The translations under genes and the position numbers were made by a program. From NCBI RefSeq assembly GCF_017168335.1, contig NZ_JABFAU010000003.1, positions 585,561 to 649,560 on the forward strand: DNA of 64,000 nucleotides, read 5' to 3'. Under the pieces are notes generated by a model. The model saw nothing but the letters and a program-made list of their open reading frames with translations, was not told where the DNA came from and searched no databases. Source of the DNA: Rhodococcus sp. KRD162. Lineage in GTDB: Bacteria > Actinomycetota > Actinomycetes > Mycobacteriales > Mycobacteriaceae. Positions 18,682 through 28,590 of this stretch are shown one piece after another (positions within the stretch are counted from its first letter, which is position 1; each line of letters begins with the position of its first letter).

Positions 18682-21600
18682 GTGGGCATCAAAGTTGCAC
18701 TCGAACACCGCACCAGCTACAAGTTCGACCGCACTGTCAAGATCTTTCCGCACGAGATTCGGCTGCGGCCGGCGCCGCATTCGCGCACGCCTGTCGAGGC
18801 GTATTCGCTGAAGATCGAACCAGCAGAGCACTTCGTCAACTGGCAGCAGGACGTGTTCGGCAACTTCCTGGCCCGAGTGGTGTTTCCCGAGCGCACCGAT
18901 CACCTGTCGATCACCGTCGGACTCGTCGCGGACATGGCCTCGATCAACCCGCTGGATTTCTTCGTCGAGGACTGGGCGGAGCACTACGGATTCGCCTACG
19001 AAGAACACGATCTGCCTGACCTGGAGCCGTACCTGCGTCCGGTGGACGAGGGCAAAGCCGGGTCGGGTCCCGGCCCGGTGGTCTCGGCCTGGGTGGAGAA
19101 GCTCCAGGCCGCCGTTGTCGAACGAGGAGAGTCGTTGCGCACCATCGACTTCCTCGTGATGGCGAACCAGGCCGTCATGGGTGACGTCGGCTACTCCGTG
19201 CGGATGGAACCAGGGGTGCAGACACCCGACGTGACGTTGACCTCGGCCGTCGGGTCCTGCCGAGATTCCGCGTGGTTGTTGGTCTCGGTGCTGCGTCAGA
19301 TGGGTCTTGCCGCCCGCTTCGTCTCCGGCTACCTCGTCCAGTTGTCCTCGGACGTCAAGTCCTTGGACGGCCCGTCCGGGCCGGTGGAGGACTTCACCGA
19401 TCTGCACGCGTGGACCGAGGTCTATCTGCCCGGCGCAGGCTGGGTCGGAATGGACCCCACCTCCGGGCTGTTCGCGGGCGAAGGCCACATCCCACTGTCG
19501 GCGACGCCACACCCGTCGACTGCTGCTGCCATCTCCGGTGCGACGAGCAAGTGCAAGGCCGAACTCGATTTCTCCAACACCGTGATTCGCGTTCACGAAG
19601 ATCCGCGTACGACGCTGCCGTACACGGCCGAGCAGTGGGGATCGATCAAGGCCACTGCCGTCAAGATCGATGAGCGGATGCTCGATCAGGACATCCGCTT
19701 GACCGTGGGCGGTGAGCCGACATTCGTGGCCATCGAGAACCAGGAGTCGCCGGAGTGGAACACCACGGCCGATGGCCCGCACAAACGAAAGCTGGCCAGC
19801 GTACTGGCCGAACGGCTTCGGACGATCTACGCCCCTGATGGTCTGGTACAGCGCAGTCAAGGCAAGTGGTACCCCGGCGAGCCACTGCCGCGGTGGCAGG
19901 TGGGGTTGTTCTGGCGCACCGACGGCCAAGCCCTGTGGCACGACTCCGACCTGATCGCCGATCCGTGGTTGGCGGAAGACCTCCGCCCGGAGCCGGTCGA
20001 GAATTCCGCATCCCAGTATCTGATCGAGCAACTGGTCGAGGGCTTGGGCCTGCCGGCGTCGCAGGCACGACCAGCATATGAGGACCCGCTGGTCCGGCTG
20101 CTGGACCTGGTGCGCCAGCCGTACGGTGACCCTCCGGCCGATGAAGACGATCTCGAACCGGGTGCCGACTCCGCAGACGCCAGACGGCACCTGCTCGAAC
20201 GTCTCGATGCCAGCACCGACGAGCCGGCGGCGTTCGTGTTGCCGATCTCTCGCACCGAAGACGGCTCCGGTTGGGAGAGCGCGGACTGGAAGCTCAGACG
20301 CGGCCGAATAGTGTTGCTGGAGGGCGATTCACCTGCCGGGCTACGACTGCCGCTCAGTGCTGTCTCCTGGGAGGGCGGGCCGGTGGAGAATCCGGCCGAT
20401 CCCACTGCGCCCACCCCGGATCTACCCACGCCGCAATTGACCCAGCAGCCGCCGCGTGCGGTCGATCCGGCCGAGGCGCGATACGCGAAACTGGTGAACG
20501 ACACTTCCCGGGTCGGTGGCAGCGCTGTCACCGCAATGGTCGCGGAGGTTCGCGACGGGGTCCTGTACGTATTCATGCCGCCGATGGATCGGTTGGACGA
20601 TTTCGTCGATCTCGTCTCTCGCGTCGAGCAGGCGGCGTCGAGTATCGACACCCCGGTCGTCATCGAGGGCTACGGACCTCCCTCCGATCCGCGGATTCAA
20701 ACCCTCACAGTGACTCCGGATCCCGGCGTCATCGAGGTCAACGTTCAGCCGACCTCGTCCTGGGCCGAGCAGAACGAGCTGATGGAGCGTCTCTACCTGG
20801 AAGCGCGCAAATCCAGGTTGAGCACCGAGGGTTTCGACAACGACGGCACCACTCGTGGAACCGGAGGTGGCAATCACATCACCCTCGGCGGCGTCACACC
20901 GGTCGATTCGCCGGTGCTTCGTCGACCGGACCTGCTGGTGTCTCTGTTGACGCATTGGCAGCGTCATCCATCACTCTCGTACCTGTTCTCGGGCCGATTC
21001 ATCGGAACCACCTCGCAGGCCCCCCGCGCAGACGAGGGACGGGAGGAAGCTCTCTACGAGCTCGAGGTCGCGTTCAGCGAGATCAAGCGATTGACGGCTG
21101 CCGATCGATCGGCGTCGCCGTGGGTCGTGGATCGGGCACTGCGGCACCTGCTCACCGACATCACCGGCAACACCCACCGCGCCGAGTTCTGCATCGACAA
21201 GCTCTACAGTCCCGACTCGACTCGTGGCCGATTGGGACTGCTCGAACTGCGCGGATTCGAGATGCCGCCGCATCACCAGATGGCAATGGTGCAGTCGTTG
21301 CTCGTGCGATCGATGGTGTCGCGGTTCTGGGACACTCCGCTCGAGGCACCACTCATCCGGCACGGGGCGAATCTGCACGGCCGGTACATGCTGCCGCACT
21401 TCGTCATCAACGACATCGGCCGAGTAGTGGAGGACCTGCGCCAACACGGGATCGACTTCGACACCAGCTGGCTCGACCCGTTCACCGAGTTCCGGTTCCC
21501 CAGGATCGGTACCACCGTCGTCGGCGACGCCGAGATCGAACTTCGAGGTGCGATCGAGCCGTGGAACACCCTCGGAGAGGAATCGACCTCCTCGGGGACC

Positions 21601-22071
21601 GCGCGCTACGTCGACTCCTCGGTGGAGCGGATCCAGGTTCAGGTCGCCGGGGCCGACGCGGGCCGATACCTGTTGACCTGCAACGGGGTTCCGGTACCAC
21701 TGCTGCGCACCGATCGTCAGGACGTTCAGGTCGCCGGAGTGCGCTACCGCGCCTGGCAGCCGCCGAGCGCTCTGCACCCGACGATCGAGGTGCAGAGTCC
21801 GCTGCGTTTCGACCTCGTGGAGATGCAGACCGGACGTGCGGTGGGTGGCTGCTCGTACCACGTCGTACATCCGGGCGGGCGCTCGTACGACGGTCCTCCG
21901 GTGAACTCGGTCGAAGCCGAGGCGCGCCGCAACGGCCGCTTCGAGGAGGGTGGGTTCACCTCGGGGAAGGTCGACGTAGCAAGATTGCTCGAGATGCACG
22001 CTAGACAGGCAATCGATGTGACCGCTCCCGGCATGCTGGACCTGCGCCGGACGGGGGTTCACACGCCCTGA
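18682..22071 (+). CDS. Transglutaminase-like/DUF2126 protein
   Basis: A 1129-residue two-part protein. The N-terminal part (about 1-300) is a bacterial transglutaminase/cysteine-peptidase-like domain with an intact triad: Cys193 in GSCRDSAW, His242 in DLHAWTEV, Asp258 in GMDPTSG. The rest is a DUF2126 region, including VGGEPTFVAIENQESPEW, ANLHGRYMLPHFV and CNGVPVPLL. M. tuberculosis Rv2566 is of the same type and size (recalled). GTG 18682 follows GAGGGG. It heads a cluster with an ATP-grasp/alpha-E protein and a second transglutaminase. Members of this group have been proposed to form and cut peptide-like bonds; no substrate can be read from the sequence. Confidence 0.88.
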   Translation: MGIKVALEHRTSYKFDRTVKIFPHEIRLRPAPHSRTPVEAYSLKIEPAEHFVNWQQDVFGNFLARVVFPERTDHLSITVGLVADMASINPLDFFVEDWAEHYGFAYEEHDLPDLEPYLRPVDEGKAGSGPGPVVSAWVEKLQAAVVERGESLRTIDFLVMANQAVMGDVGYSVRMEPGVQTPDVTLTSAVGSCRDSAWLLVSVLRQMGLAARFVSGYLVQLSSDVKSLDGPSGPVEDFTDLHAWTEVYLPGAGWVGMDPTSGLFAGEGHIPLSATPHPSTAAAISGATSKCKAELDFSNTVIRVHEDPRTTLPYTAEQWGSIKATAVKIDERMLDQDIRLTVGGEPTFVAIENQESPEWNTTADGPHKRKLASVLAERLRTIYAPDGLVQRSQGKWYPGEPLPRWQVGLFWRTDGQALWHDSDLIADPWLAEDLRPEPVENSASQYLIEQLVEGLGLPASQARPAYEDPLVRLLDLVRQPYGDPPADEDDLEPGADSADARRHLLERLDASTDEPAAFVLPISRTEDGSGWESADWKLRRGRIVLLEGDSPAGLRLPLSAVSWEGGPVENPADPTAPTPDLPTPQLTQQPPRAVDPAEARYAKLVNDTSRVGGSAVTAMVAEVRDGVLYVFMPPMDRLDDFVDLVSRVEQAASSIDTPVVIEGYGPPSDPRIQTLTVTPDPGVIEVNVQPTSSWAEQNELMERLYLEARKSRLSTEGFDNDGTTRGTGGGNHITLGGVTPVDSPVLRRPDLLVSLLTHWQRHPSLSYLFSGRFIGTTSQAPRADEGREEALYELEVAFSEIKRLTAADRSASPWVVDRALRHLLTDITGNTHRAEFCIDKLYSPDSTRGRLGLLELRGFEMPPHHQMAMVQSLLVRSMVSRFWDTPLEAPLIRHGANLHGRYMLPHFVINDIGRVVEDLRQHGIDFDTSWLDPFTEFRFPRIGTTVVGDAEIELRGAIEPWNTLGEESTSSGTARYVDSSVERIQVQVAGADAGRYLLTCNGVPVPLLRTDRQDVQVAGVRYRAWQPPSALHPTIEVQSPLRFDLVEMQTGRAVGGCSYHVVHPGGRSYDGPPVNSVEAEARRNGRFEEGGFTSGKVDVARLLEMHARQAIDVTAPGMLDLRRTGVHTP

Positions 22072-22221
22072 CACGTGTGCCTGCACAGACGAACGAGTCG
22101 ACCGGTATCGATCACGGTCCGACGCGCAACGGGTGTTGTCGGTGACGACGGGCTGCAACGAGAGCCCAGGTCACCGCCCGGCGACGGAGTGGGATCGACC
22201 GACGGAAGGAACAGCGGCTCG

Positions 22222-24882
22222 ATGGTGCCCGTGGATACTGCCCAGAATGAGGCCGGCCGAAGCGATGCCGACGGCGGTGGAACCGATGTCGTGTCACCAT
22301 GGCTCGAATATCACGGTCGGCGTGAGGCCGTGACGGGACGCAGAGATCTCTTCGACGAGATGCTCGGCGTCGACGACGCTGTTCGCCCGCAATGGGCTGA
22401 GCTGGTCGAGGGACTGCGTGAGGCAGGACCGGGGGCAATGCGCAGCCTGCAGTCTCGGGTGAGCCGACTCGTCGACGATCACGGGATCACCTACAACCCC
22501 ATTCCCACGCATGGGGGCGACTCGATACCGAGCGCGGTGCGGTGGGGTCTGGACAGTGTTCCGTTGGTGGTCGCGGCCGACGAGTGGGATCGGTTGGAAG
22601 CCGGTCTGGTACAGCGTTCGACATTGCTCGATGCCATTCTGACCGACATCTACGGTGCGCAGGAAACCATCAGGCGAGGACTGATCCCGCCGGAGCTGAT
22701 CTTCGGCAATCCGGGCTATCTGCGGTCTGCTCACGCCATCACGATTCCCGGGCCGCACCAATTGTTCATGCATGCCGCTGACGTCGCGCGTGGTGCCGAC
22801 GGCCAATTCCGTGTCGTAGCGGACCGGACCCAGGCACCGTCGGGAGTGGGGTACGCGCTGGCGAACCGGCGCGTGATGTCGCGTGCGATCCCCGAGTTGT
22901 TCCAGGCGAGCAATCCCCGGCCGTTGTCCACCTTCGCCCGTGCCGTTCGGCTGGCTCTTCGCGATGTTGCGCCCGCGTCGGCCGAGGATCCGGTGGTCGT
23001 GGTGTTGACCCCGGGTTCGCATTCCGAGACTGCGTTCGATCAGGCCTATCTCGCAACGGTTCTCGGGTTTCCGCTGGTCGAGAATGCCGATCTCGTGGTG
23101 CGGGACGGATACCTGTGGATGCGATCGCTCGGTAAGTTGCGCAGGGTGGACGTGGTGTTGCGTCGCGTCGACGCCGAGTTCGTCGACCCACTCGACCTGC
23201 GCCCCGATTCGCGCTTGGGCATCGTCGGCCTGGTCGAGGTGCTGCGCCGCGGTGCAGTGAGCGTGGTGAACACACTCGGCAGCGGAGTCCTCGAGAACCC
23301 TGCGCTCGCTCCGTTGCTGCCTGCGCTGAGCAGGGCGTTGCTGGGTGAGGATCTGATGGTCGAGTCGGTACAGACCTACTGGGGCGGTGATGCGAGCGAG
23401 CTCTCGCACCTGAGAACGCGTCTGCGCTCACTGGTTCTACGGTCGACGAACTCGCGACACACCATCGTCGGACAGGATCTCACCGACCTCGCAGCCGGTG
23501 AGTTGTGGGAACGCATCGAGGCCGAGCCGTGGAAGTGGACCGGCCAAGAGGTTCCGGAGTTCTCGTTGGCACCGGTCGGCTCCTCGTCGAGTGGTTCGGC
23601 ACCGGAGCGGTCGGTTGCGCCGGCGCAGGTCGGGATGCGGCTGTTCACGGTGGCACAACGGATCGGCTACACGCCGATGCGCGGTGGCCTCGGACAGGTG
23701 GTGATCACGGCTCCGGTCACCGATCCACTGATGACCGTGGCCTCGAAGGACGTGTGGGTCAAGTCCGTCGAGCGCGTCACTCCGGCCGATTCGGCCCCGC
23801 ACACCCCGCCCGCCACGGTGGAGGAGTTGCCGCAGTACGCCGCGTCCAACGTCGAGGTGGTCAGCTCGCCTCGTGTGCTGGGCGATCTGTTCTGGTTCGG
23901 CCGCTACACCGAGCGCGCCGAGGACATGACTCGGGTGCTCATCGCGGCCCGTGAGCGTGATCAGGATTACCGCTCGATGCCGTGGCTCGAGGGCAGCGAA
24001 AGCCTGCCGATCCTGCTCGAGGCGGTCACCAAGGTCTCGGGCACGCACCCCGGGTTCTTCGACTCGAAGATCCGAGCCGACGCGATCGCGGAAATGCGTT
24101 CGCTGATGCTCTCGCCCGACCGTCTCGGTTCGCTGGCGCAGTCGGTCGATCGAATGCAGCAGGCCGCGCGTGCGGTGCGTGACCAGCTCTCGAACGACAC
24201 CTGGGTGGTGCTCAACCGAATCGACACCGCCCTCGAAGAACTGGCGGAAGCGGCCGTCAACGACGGCGCGCAACTGTCGTCCTCGCAGTCGAGTGTGCTC
24301 CGAGGCCTGCTCTCCCTGTCGGGTCTGGCATCGGAGTCGATGGTTCGAGACTCCGGTTGGTACCTGATGGATGCGGGCAAGAGGATCGAACGCGGGTTGC
24401 AACTGACAGCGCTGCTGTCGGCAACGCTGAGCCATGCACTGACGCCGTCCACCGAACAAGCAGTCATCGACTCGGTGTTGTCGGCTGCCGAGTCCTCGGT
24501 GATCTATCGCAGACGCAACAGAGGCAGGGCGCGGCTCGCCGCCGTCGCGCAATTGTTGCTGTTCGACGAAGGGAATCCACGGGCGTTGGTCTATCAGCTC
24601 GATCGGCTCCGAGACGATCTCGGTTCACTGCCGGACGCCTCGGGTACCTCACGACCCGAGCAGCTCGTCGAGCAGATGCGAGTGCGGTTGCGGCGCGTCG
24701 ATCCGGGCGATCTCGAGTCGGTCGATGCGGACGGGCGTCGGGCGGAGCTGATCGACCTGGTCGACGGTATCCACGATTCGCTCGAAGAGCTGTCTCGGGT
24801 GGTCCTGGCAACGCACATGTCGCTGCCCGGCGGTACTCAGCCGCTGTGGGGCAGCTCGAACGCCCGAAGCGGGGTGCGGTGA
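22222..24882 (+). CDS. Circularly permuted ATP-grasp/alpha-E fusion protein
   Basis: An 886-residue fusion. Residues about 80-480 form a circularly permuted ATP-grasp (COG2308 type): ITYNPIPTHGGDSIPSAVRW, IFGNPGYLRSAH, then VVADRTQAPSGVGYALANR. A Ser-rich linker follows (SSSSGSAPERS). Residues about 550-880 form the all-helical alpha-E domain (COG2307 type), opening with RVLGDLFWFGRYTERAEDM. ATP-grasp folds usually make carboxylate-amine bonds, so a peptide or amide ligase is likely. ATG 22222 gives a length like that recalled for M. tuberculosis Rv2567 (884). Earlier in-frame GTG 22075 would add 49 atypical residues. The end overlaps the next gene by one base (TGATG). Confidence 0.87.
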   Translation: MVPVDTAQNEAGRSDADGGGTDVVSPWLEYHGRREAVTGRRDLFDEMLGVDDAVRPQWAELVEGLREAGPGAMRSLQSRVSRLVDDHGITYNPIPTHGGDSIPSAVRWGLDSVPLVVAADEWDRLEAGLVQRSTLLDAILTDIYGAQETIRRGLIPPELIFGNPGYLRSAHAITIPGPHQLFMHAADVARGADGQFRVVADRTQAPSGVGYALANRRVMSRAIPELFQASNPRPLSTFARAVRLALRDVAPASAEDPVVVVLTPGSHSETAFDQAYLATVLGFPLVENADLVVRDGYLWMRSLGKLRRVDVVLRRVDAEFVDPLDLRPDSRLGIVGLVEVLRRGAVSVVNTLGSGVLENPALAPLLPALSRALLGEDLMVESVQTYWGGDASELSHLRTRLRSLVLRSTNSRHTIVGQDLTDLAAGELWERIEAEPWKWTGQEVPEFSLAPVGSSSSGSAPERSVAPAQVGMRLFTVAQRIGYTPMRGGLGQVVITAPVTDPLMTVASKDVWVKSVERVTPADSAPHTPPATVEELPQYAASNVEVVSSPRVLGDLFWFGRYTERAEDMTRVLIAARERDQDYRSMPWLEGSESLPILLEAVTKVSGTHPGFFDSKIRADAIAEMRSLMLSPDRLGSLAQSVDRMQQAARAVRDQLSNDTWVVLNRIDTALEELAEAAVNDGAQLSSSQSSVLRGLLSLSGLASESMVRDSGWYLMDAGKRIERGLQLTALLSATLSHALTPSTEQAVIDSVLSAAESSVIYRRRNRGRARLAAVAQLLLFDEGNPRALVYQLDRLRDDLGSLPDASGTSRPEQLVEQMRVRLRRVDPGDLESVDADGRRAELIDLVDGIHDSLEELSRVVLATHMSLPGGTQPLWGSSNARSGVR

Positions 24883-25781
24883 TGAGTCGTCGGTACCGAA
24901 TCAAGCACATCACCACCTACACCTACTCCGATCGCGTGACGTCCTCGTACGGACGCGGATTCCTCGCGCCGAGAGACATGGACGGGCAGCACTGCGTCGA
25001 GAAGTCGGTCACCGTGGAGCCTGCGCCCACCGATCAGTCGTTCGGCGTCGATGTCTACGGAAACGAGGACGTCTACTTCCACGTGACCAGCGATCACGAG
25101 AAGCTGGTTGTCACGGCGGATTCGCTGGTGGAGGTGTATCCGCGTCCCGTGGACGAGACGGCGTCGTGGCCGGCGACGGCACCGTGGGAGTCCGCTCGAA
25201 TGGCCCTGTTCGACGCGAGCGTGCCTGCCGATCCGGCCCGCTCGACCGCGGTGGAGTTCGCTCTCGATCTGCCCGTTCCGGAGATCACCGACGAGGTCCG
25301 TGCATACGCCGCACCCAGCTTCTGGCCGGGGCGGCCCCTCGCCGATGTGATCGTCGATCTGACACATCGCATTTTCACGGACTTCCGGTATCTGTCCGGT
25401 TCGACGACGGTCTCGACCACCGTGGTCGACGTCCTCGCTGCGCGCTCGGGGGTGTGTCAGGACTTCGCGCGACTTGCCATTGCCTGTCTGCGGTCGCAGG
25501 GTCTCGCCGCGCGATACGTGTCGGGGTACCTCGCAACCGAACCGCCACCCGGCAAGGAACGGATGATCGGTGTCGATGCCACCCACGCCTGGGCCGCGGT
25601 GTGGATGCCGAACGATCGGTGGCTCGCGTTCGATCCGACCAACGACCAGTTGGTCGACGAGCGATACGCGACGGTGGCCTGGGGACGCGACTATGCCGAT
25701 GTACCTCCTCTGCGCGGGGTCATCTACACCGAGGCGGAGGAGAGCACGATCTCCGTCTCGGTCGACGTTGCACCCCAATAG
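24882..25781 (+). CDS. Transglutaminase family protein
   Basis: A 299-residue cytosolic transglutaminase-like protein. The N-terminal beta domain starts MSRRYRIKHITTYTYSDRV, broken here for length. The core carries Cys192 (SGVCQDFARLA), His235 (DATHAWAAVW) and Asp251 (AFDPTND), a complete triad. Such proteins are cysteine peptidases or amide-bond modifying enzymes; they rarely crosslink proteins as the animal enzymes do. ATG 24882 overlaps the stop of the ATP-grasp/alpha-E gene (TGATG), strongly suggesting joint translation. It probably completes the three-gene system that starts at 18682. Confidence 0.88.
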   Translation: MSRRYRIKHITTYTYSDRVTSSYGRGFLAPRDMDGQHCVEKSVTVEPAPTDQSFGVDVYGNEDVYFHVTSDHEKLVVTADSLVEVYPRPVDETASWPATAPWESARMALFDASVPADPARSTAVEFALDLPVPEITDEVRAYAAPSFWPGRPLADVIVDLTHRIFTDFRYLSGSTTVSTTVVDVLAARSGVCQDFARLAIACLRSQGLAARYVSGYLATEPPPGKERMIGVDATHAWAAVWMPNDRWLAFDPTNDQLVDERYATVAWGRDYADVPPLRGVIYTEAEESTISVSVDVAPQ

Positions 25782-25923
25782 CGAACCCTGCATAATTCGA
25801 TGGTTCGGGGGTAATCAGACCATCTGGTCGAATCTGGGAATGTGGCGTGCGAGAAGCCGTGAAACGGTCGATCGTGTCCCATTCGTAGTCCTCGACTCAG
25901 CACAGCAGAACGTAGCGAACGGG

Positions 25924-25937
25924 TAGCTTGGATATCG
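25924..25937 (+). promoter_or_regulatory. -10-like element for a possibly leaderless transcript
   Basis: TAGCTT at 25924-25929 lies eight bases before ATG 25938, with no clear Shine-Dalgarno between. This spacing fits transcription starting at the ATG itself. Confidence 0.4.
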
Positions 25938-27107
25938 ATGACCGCAACACTGGCAGATCCTGTATCAGAGGTAGTAGCCGCAGCTCAAAAACTCCTCACC
26001 CGACGCACCGGGGCTCCGGTGACGTTGATCGACCCCGTCGATCTGGGTGGTAGCGGTCAAGCGGTCGTACTGCGAGTGCGGGTCTCCGAGAACCCATTCC
26101 AGCTGCCCCGCACGCTGGTGCTCAAGCAGGTTCGCGACGTTCCCGGCGATTCCGAACGCCACGGCGACCTCGCCGATTCCAACGGGTCGAGTGCATTCCT
26201 GCGCGAGGCCGCGTCCTACCAATTCGCCAACGCTCTCGCCACCGACAGCAGGCCGGGACCGGAGCTGCACGCCTACGATCTCGACGCGCGGCTACTGGTC
26301 CTGAGCGACCTGGGTGACGCCAGTCCGATCACCACCCTGCTGCGCAATTCCGACGAGGCTGCGGTGACCAACTCGCTGATGGCCATGGCCCAGGCGCTCG
26401 GTCGAATGCACGCCGCAACGGTCGGCCGTGAGGACGATTTCGCAGCTCTGCTGCGCCGCGTCGGACAGCCGGATTCCACCGACGGGATCTCCGCACAGAT
26501 TCCCGACGCCCTGGCCGAGGTCCCCGGATTGCTCACCGAATTTCTGGGCATCGACGCGACGCCGAACGACATCCTCGATCGGGTGTCCCGGAGTGGACGA
26601 CTGTTCGCGCACGGTGCCTTCCGTGCGTTCAGCCCATCCGATCTGTGCCCCGACAACATCATCGTCAACGACGAGGGCGTCCGTTTCCTCGACTACGAGT
26701 GGGGTGGATTCCGCGACGCCACTCTCGACATCACCTACGCCCTGGCCTCGTTCCCCGGGTGCCTGTGCAGTTTCGAGCTCTCGCACGACCGTCAACAAGA
26801 GATGATCGACGCCTGGCGCGCCGAGGTGGTGGGCATCTGGCCTGCGCTGTCCGATGACACCACCTTGGCAGGCAAGATTCTCGACGCTCGTCTGATCTGG
26901 GTGTGGCTGAGCACCTATTGGTTCCTGCCCGACGACCACACCCGTATCGCGGCGGCACGTGCGCACCACCTGTCGGTTCCACGATCACAGGCATTGACAT
27001 CGCGCTGGTCGGCCCTGGCTGACAGCGCGGACCGGGCAGGTGAGCGCGGCATCGCCGAGTACGCAGCGGCGGTCGTGACTGCGCTGCGAGCGAAGTGGCA
27101 GCGGTAG
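25938..27107 (+). CDS. Phosphotransferase-fold (APH/choline kinase-like) protein
   Basis: A 389-residue protein with the fold of aminoglycoside phosphotransferases and choline kinases. The N-lobe carries [20 protein letters not shown], broken here for length. The catalytic-loop equivalent is [14 protein letters not shown] (about residues 232-245), and the metal-binding segment is [11 protein letters not shown]. The usual His before the catalytic Asp is Ser in this reading, though a HGAFRAFS precedes it. The acceptor is unknown, and resistance should not be assumed. It stands alone, after the transglutaminase gene and before rarA. Confidence 0.75.
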   Translation: MTATLADPVSEVVAAAQKLLTRRTGAPVTLIDPVDLGGSGQAVVLRVRVSENPFQLPRTLVLKQVRDVPGDSERHGDLADSNGSSAFLREAASYQFANALATDSRPGPELHAYDLDARLLVLSDLGDASPITTLLRNSDEAAVTNSLMAMAQALGRMHAATVGREDDFAALLRRVGQPDSTDGISAQIPDALAEVPGLLTEFLGIDATPNDILDRVSRSGRLFAHGAFRAFSPSDLCPDNIIVNDEGVRFLDYEWGGFRDATLDITYALASFPGCLCSFELSHDRQQEMIDAWRAEVVGIWPALSDDTTLAGKILDARLIWVWLSTYWFLPDDHTRIAAARAHHLSVPRSQALTSRWSALADSADRAGERGIAEYAAAVVTALRAKWQR

Positions 27108-27143
27108 CGACGACGTCGTTCGCATTCCGGGACGGTCGATCGG

Positions 27144-27156
27144 TAGCGTTCGACCG
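27144..27156 (+). promoter_or_regulatory. -10-like element for a possibly leaderless rarA transcript
   Basis: TAGCGT at 27144-27149 is seven bases from GTG 27157. There is no purine-rich ribosome site in between, which fits a leaderless mRNA. Confidence 0.4.
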
Positions 27157-28548
27157 GTGAGCAGCGGAATCGACAGTGACCTCTCGGGTGCGGACGAGTC
27201 CGACGACGGACTCTTCGACCCACCTGCAACGCCGGAGACCGAGATCGCCGAATCGCGGGCGACCTCGACCTACGTCAGGCCCGACGCGCCGCTGGCGGTC
27301 CGTATGCGTCCGTCGACCCTCGACGAGGTGGTCGGGCAATCTCATCTGCTGGCCCCCGGCGCGCCACTGCGTCGGCTCGTGGAGGGATCCGGCGCGTCTT
27401 CGGTGATGCTCTACGGGCCTCCTGGCACGGGAAAGACGACGCTCGCCTCGTTGATCTCCGGGGCGACCGGACGAAAGTTCGAGGCGTTGTCCGCGTTGTC
27501 GGCAGGGGTCAAGGAAGTACGCAACGTCATCGAACTCGCCCGACGGCGCCTGCTCTCGGGTGAGCAGACGGTGTTGTTCATCGACGAGGTGCACCGATTT
27601 TCCAAGACGCAGCAGGACGCGTTGCTCGCAGCCGTCGAGAACCGCATCGTCCTCCTGGTGGCGGCGACCACCGAAAATCCGTCGTTCTCGGTGGTGTCGC
27701 CGTTGCTGTCGCGATCGCTGGTACTGCAGCTGCAGCCGCTGGCATCGGAGGACATCGAACGGTTGCTGACCCGTGCGGCCAATGATCCACGCGGCCTGGA
27801 CGGCGCGGTCACCATCGCCGAGGACGCGATGGAGCACCTCGTTCGACTCGCGGCGGGCGATGCGCGAAGAGCGTTGACGGCACTCGAGGCCGCGGCGGGC
27901 GCGGCCACCGACGGAGTGCTGGATCTGGCGACCGTGGAGGCCAGTGTCGACAAGGCCGCAGTGCGGTACGACCGTGACGGCGATCAGCACTACGACGTGA
28001 TCAGTGCGTTCATCAAGTCGATCCGCGGATCCGATGTGGACGCGGCGCTGCACTATCTGGCCCGCATGATCACGGCAGGCGAGGACGCTCGGTTCATCGC
28101 TCGCCGCCTGGTGGTGCACGCCAGCGAGGACATCGGGATGGCCGATCCCACGGCCCTGCAGACCGCGACCGCCGCGGCGAACGCCGTCCAGATGATCGGC
28201 ATGCCCGAGGCTCGTCTGGCCCTGGCGCAGGCGACGATTCACTTGGCGACAGCGCCGAAATCGGGCGCGGTGATCGCGGCCCTCGGAGCGGCCATGGCCG
28301 ATGTCGCGGCCGGCAAATCGGGATCGGTGCCGCCGCATCTGCGCGACGGTCACTACAAGGGAGCTCAGGGACTGGGAAACGCCGTCGGGTATCGGTATCC
28401 ACACAGCAGTGCGGGTGGCGTACTCGGGCAGCAGTATCCGCCGGACGAACTGGTGGGCGTGAACTACTACGAGCCCACCGAGCACGGTGCCGAGCGGGAA
28501 ATTGCGACCAGGGTGGGGAAACTGCGTCGGATCGTCCGGGGCCGATAG
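27157..28548 (+). CDS. rarA: Replication-associated recombination protein RarA (MgsA)
   Basis: A 463-residue AAA+ ATPase of the RarA/MgsA/WRNIP1 family, which works at stalled replication forks with SSB and recombination proteins. Walker A is GPPGTGKTT (about residues 87-95) and Walker B is LFIDEVHRF. Sensor 1 lies in AATTENPSF and sensor 2 near [11 protein letters not shown]. The C-terminal tetramerisation part includes [16 protein letters not shown]. An N-terminal acidic stretch of about 45 residues precedes the AAA module. M. tuberculosis Rv2559c next to the alaS region corresponds (recalled). Confidence 0.94.
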   Translation: MSSGIDSDLSGADESDDGLFDPPATPETEIAESRATSTYVRPDAPLAVRMRPSTLDEVVGQSHLLAPGAPLRRLVEGSGASSVMLYGPPGTGKTTLASLISGATGRKFEALSALSAGVKEVRNVIELARRRLLSGEQTVLFIDEVHRFSKTQQDALLAAVENRIVLLVAATTENPSFSVVSPLLSRSLVLQLQPLASEDIERLLTRAANDPRGLDGAVTIAEDAMEHLVRLAAGDARRALTALEAAAGAATDGVLDLATVEASVDKAAVRYDRDGDQHYDVISAFIKSIRGSDVDAALHYLARMITAGEDARFIARRLVVHASEDIGMADPTALQTATAAANAVQMIGMPEARLALAQATIHLATAPKSGAVIAALGAAMADVAAGKSGSVPPHLRDGHYKGAQGLGNAVGYRYPHSSAGGVLGQQYPPDELVGVNYYEPTEHGAEREIATRVGKLRRIVRGR

Positions 28549-28578
28549 GCCCTCGAGTCGGTGCAGCGTCTCGGACGC

Positions 28579-28590
28579 TAACCTGTACCA
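28579..28590 (+). promoter_or_regulatory. -10-like element for a possibly leaderless alaS transcript
   Basis: TAACCT at 28579-28584 is six bases before GTG 28591, and no Shine-Dalgarno is visible. No T-box-like leader fits in the 42-bp gap after rarA. Confidence 0.4.

Noticed and set aside
25938..27107. Aminoglycoside resistance gene
   Set aside because: The fold matches APH/choline kinases, but the catalytic-loop His is not in its usual place and no resistance context is present. Only a general phosphotransferase-fold call is supported.
28549..28590. T-box or attenuator leader before alaS
   Set aside because: The 42-bp gap is too short for a T-box, and a -10-like element lies six bases before the start.
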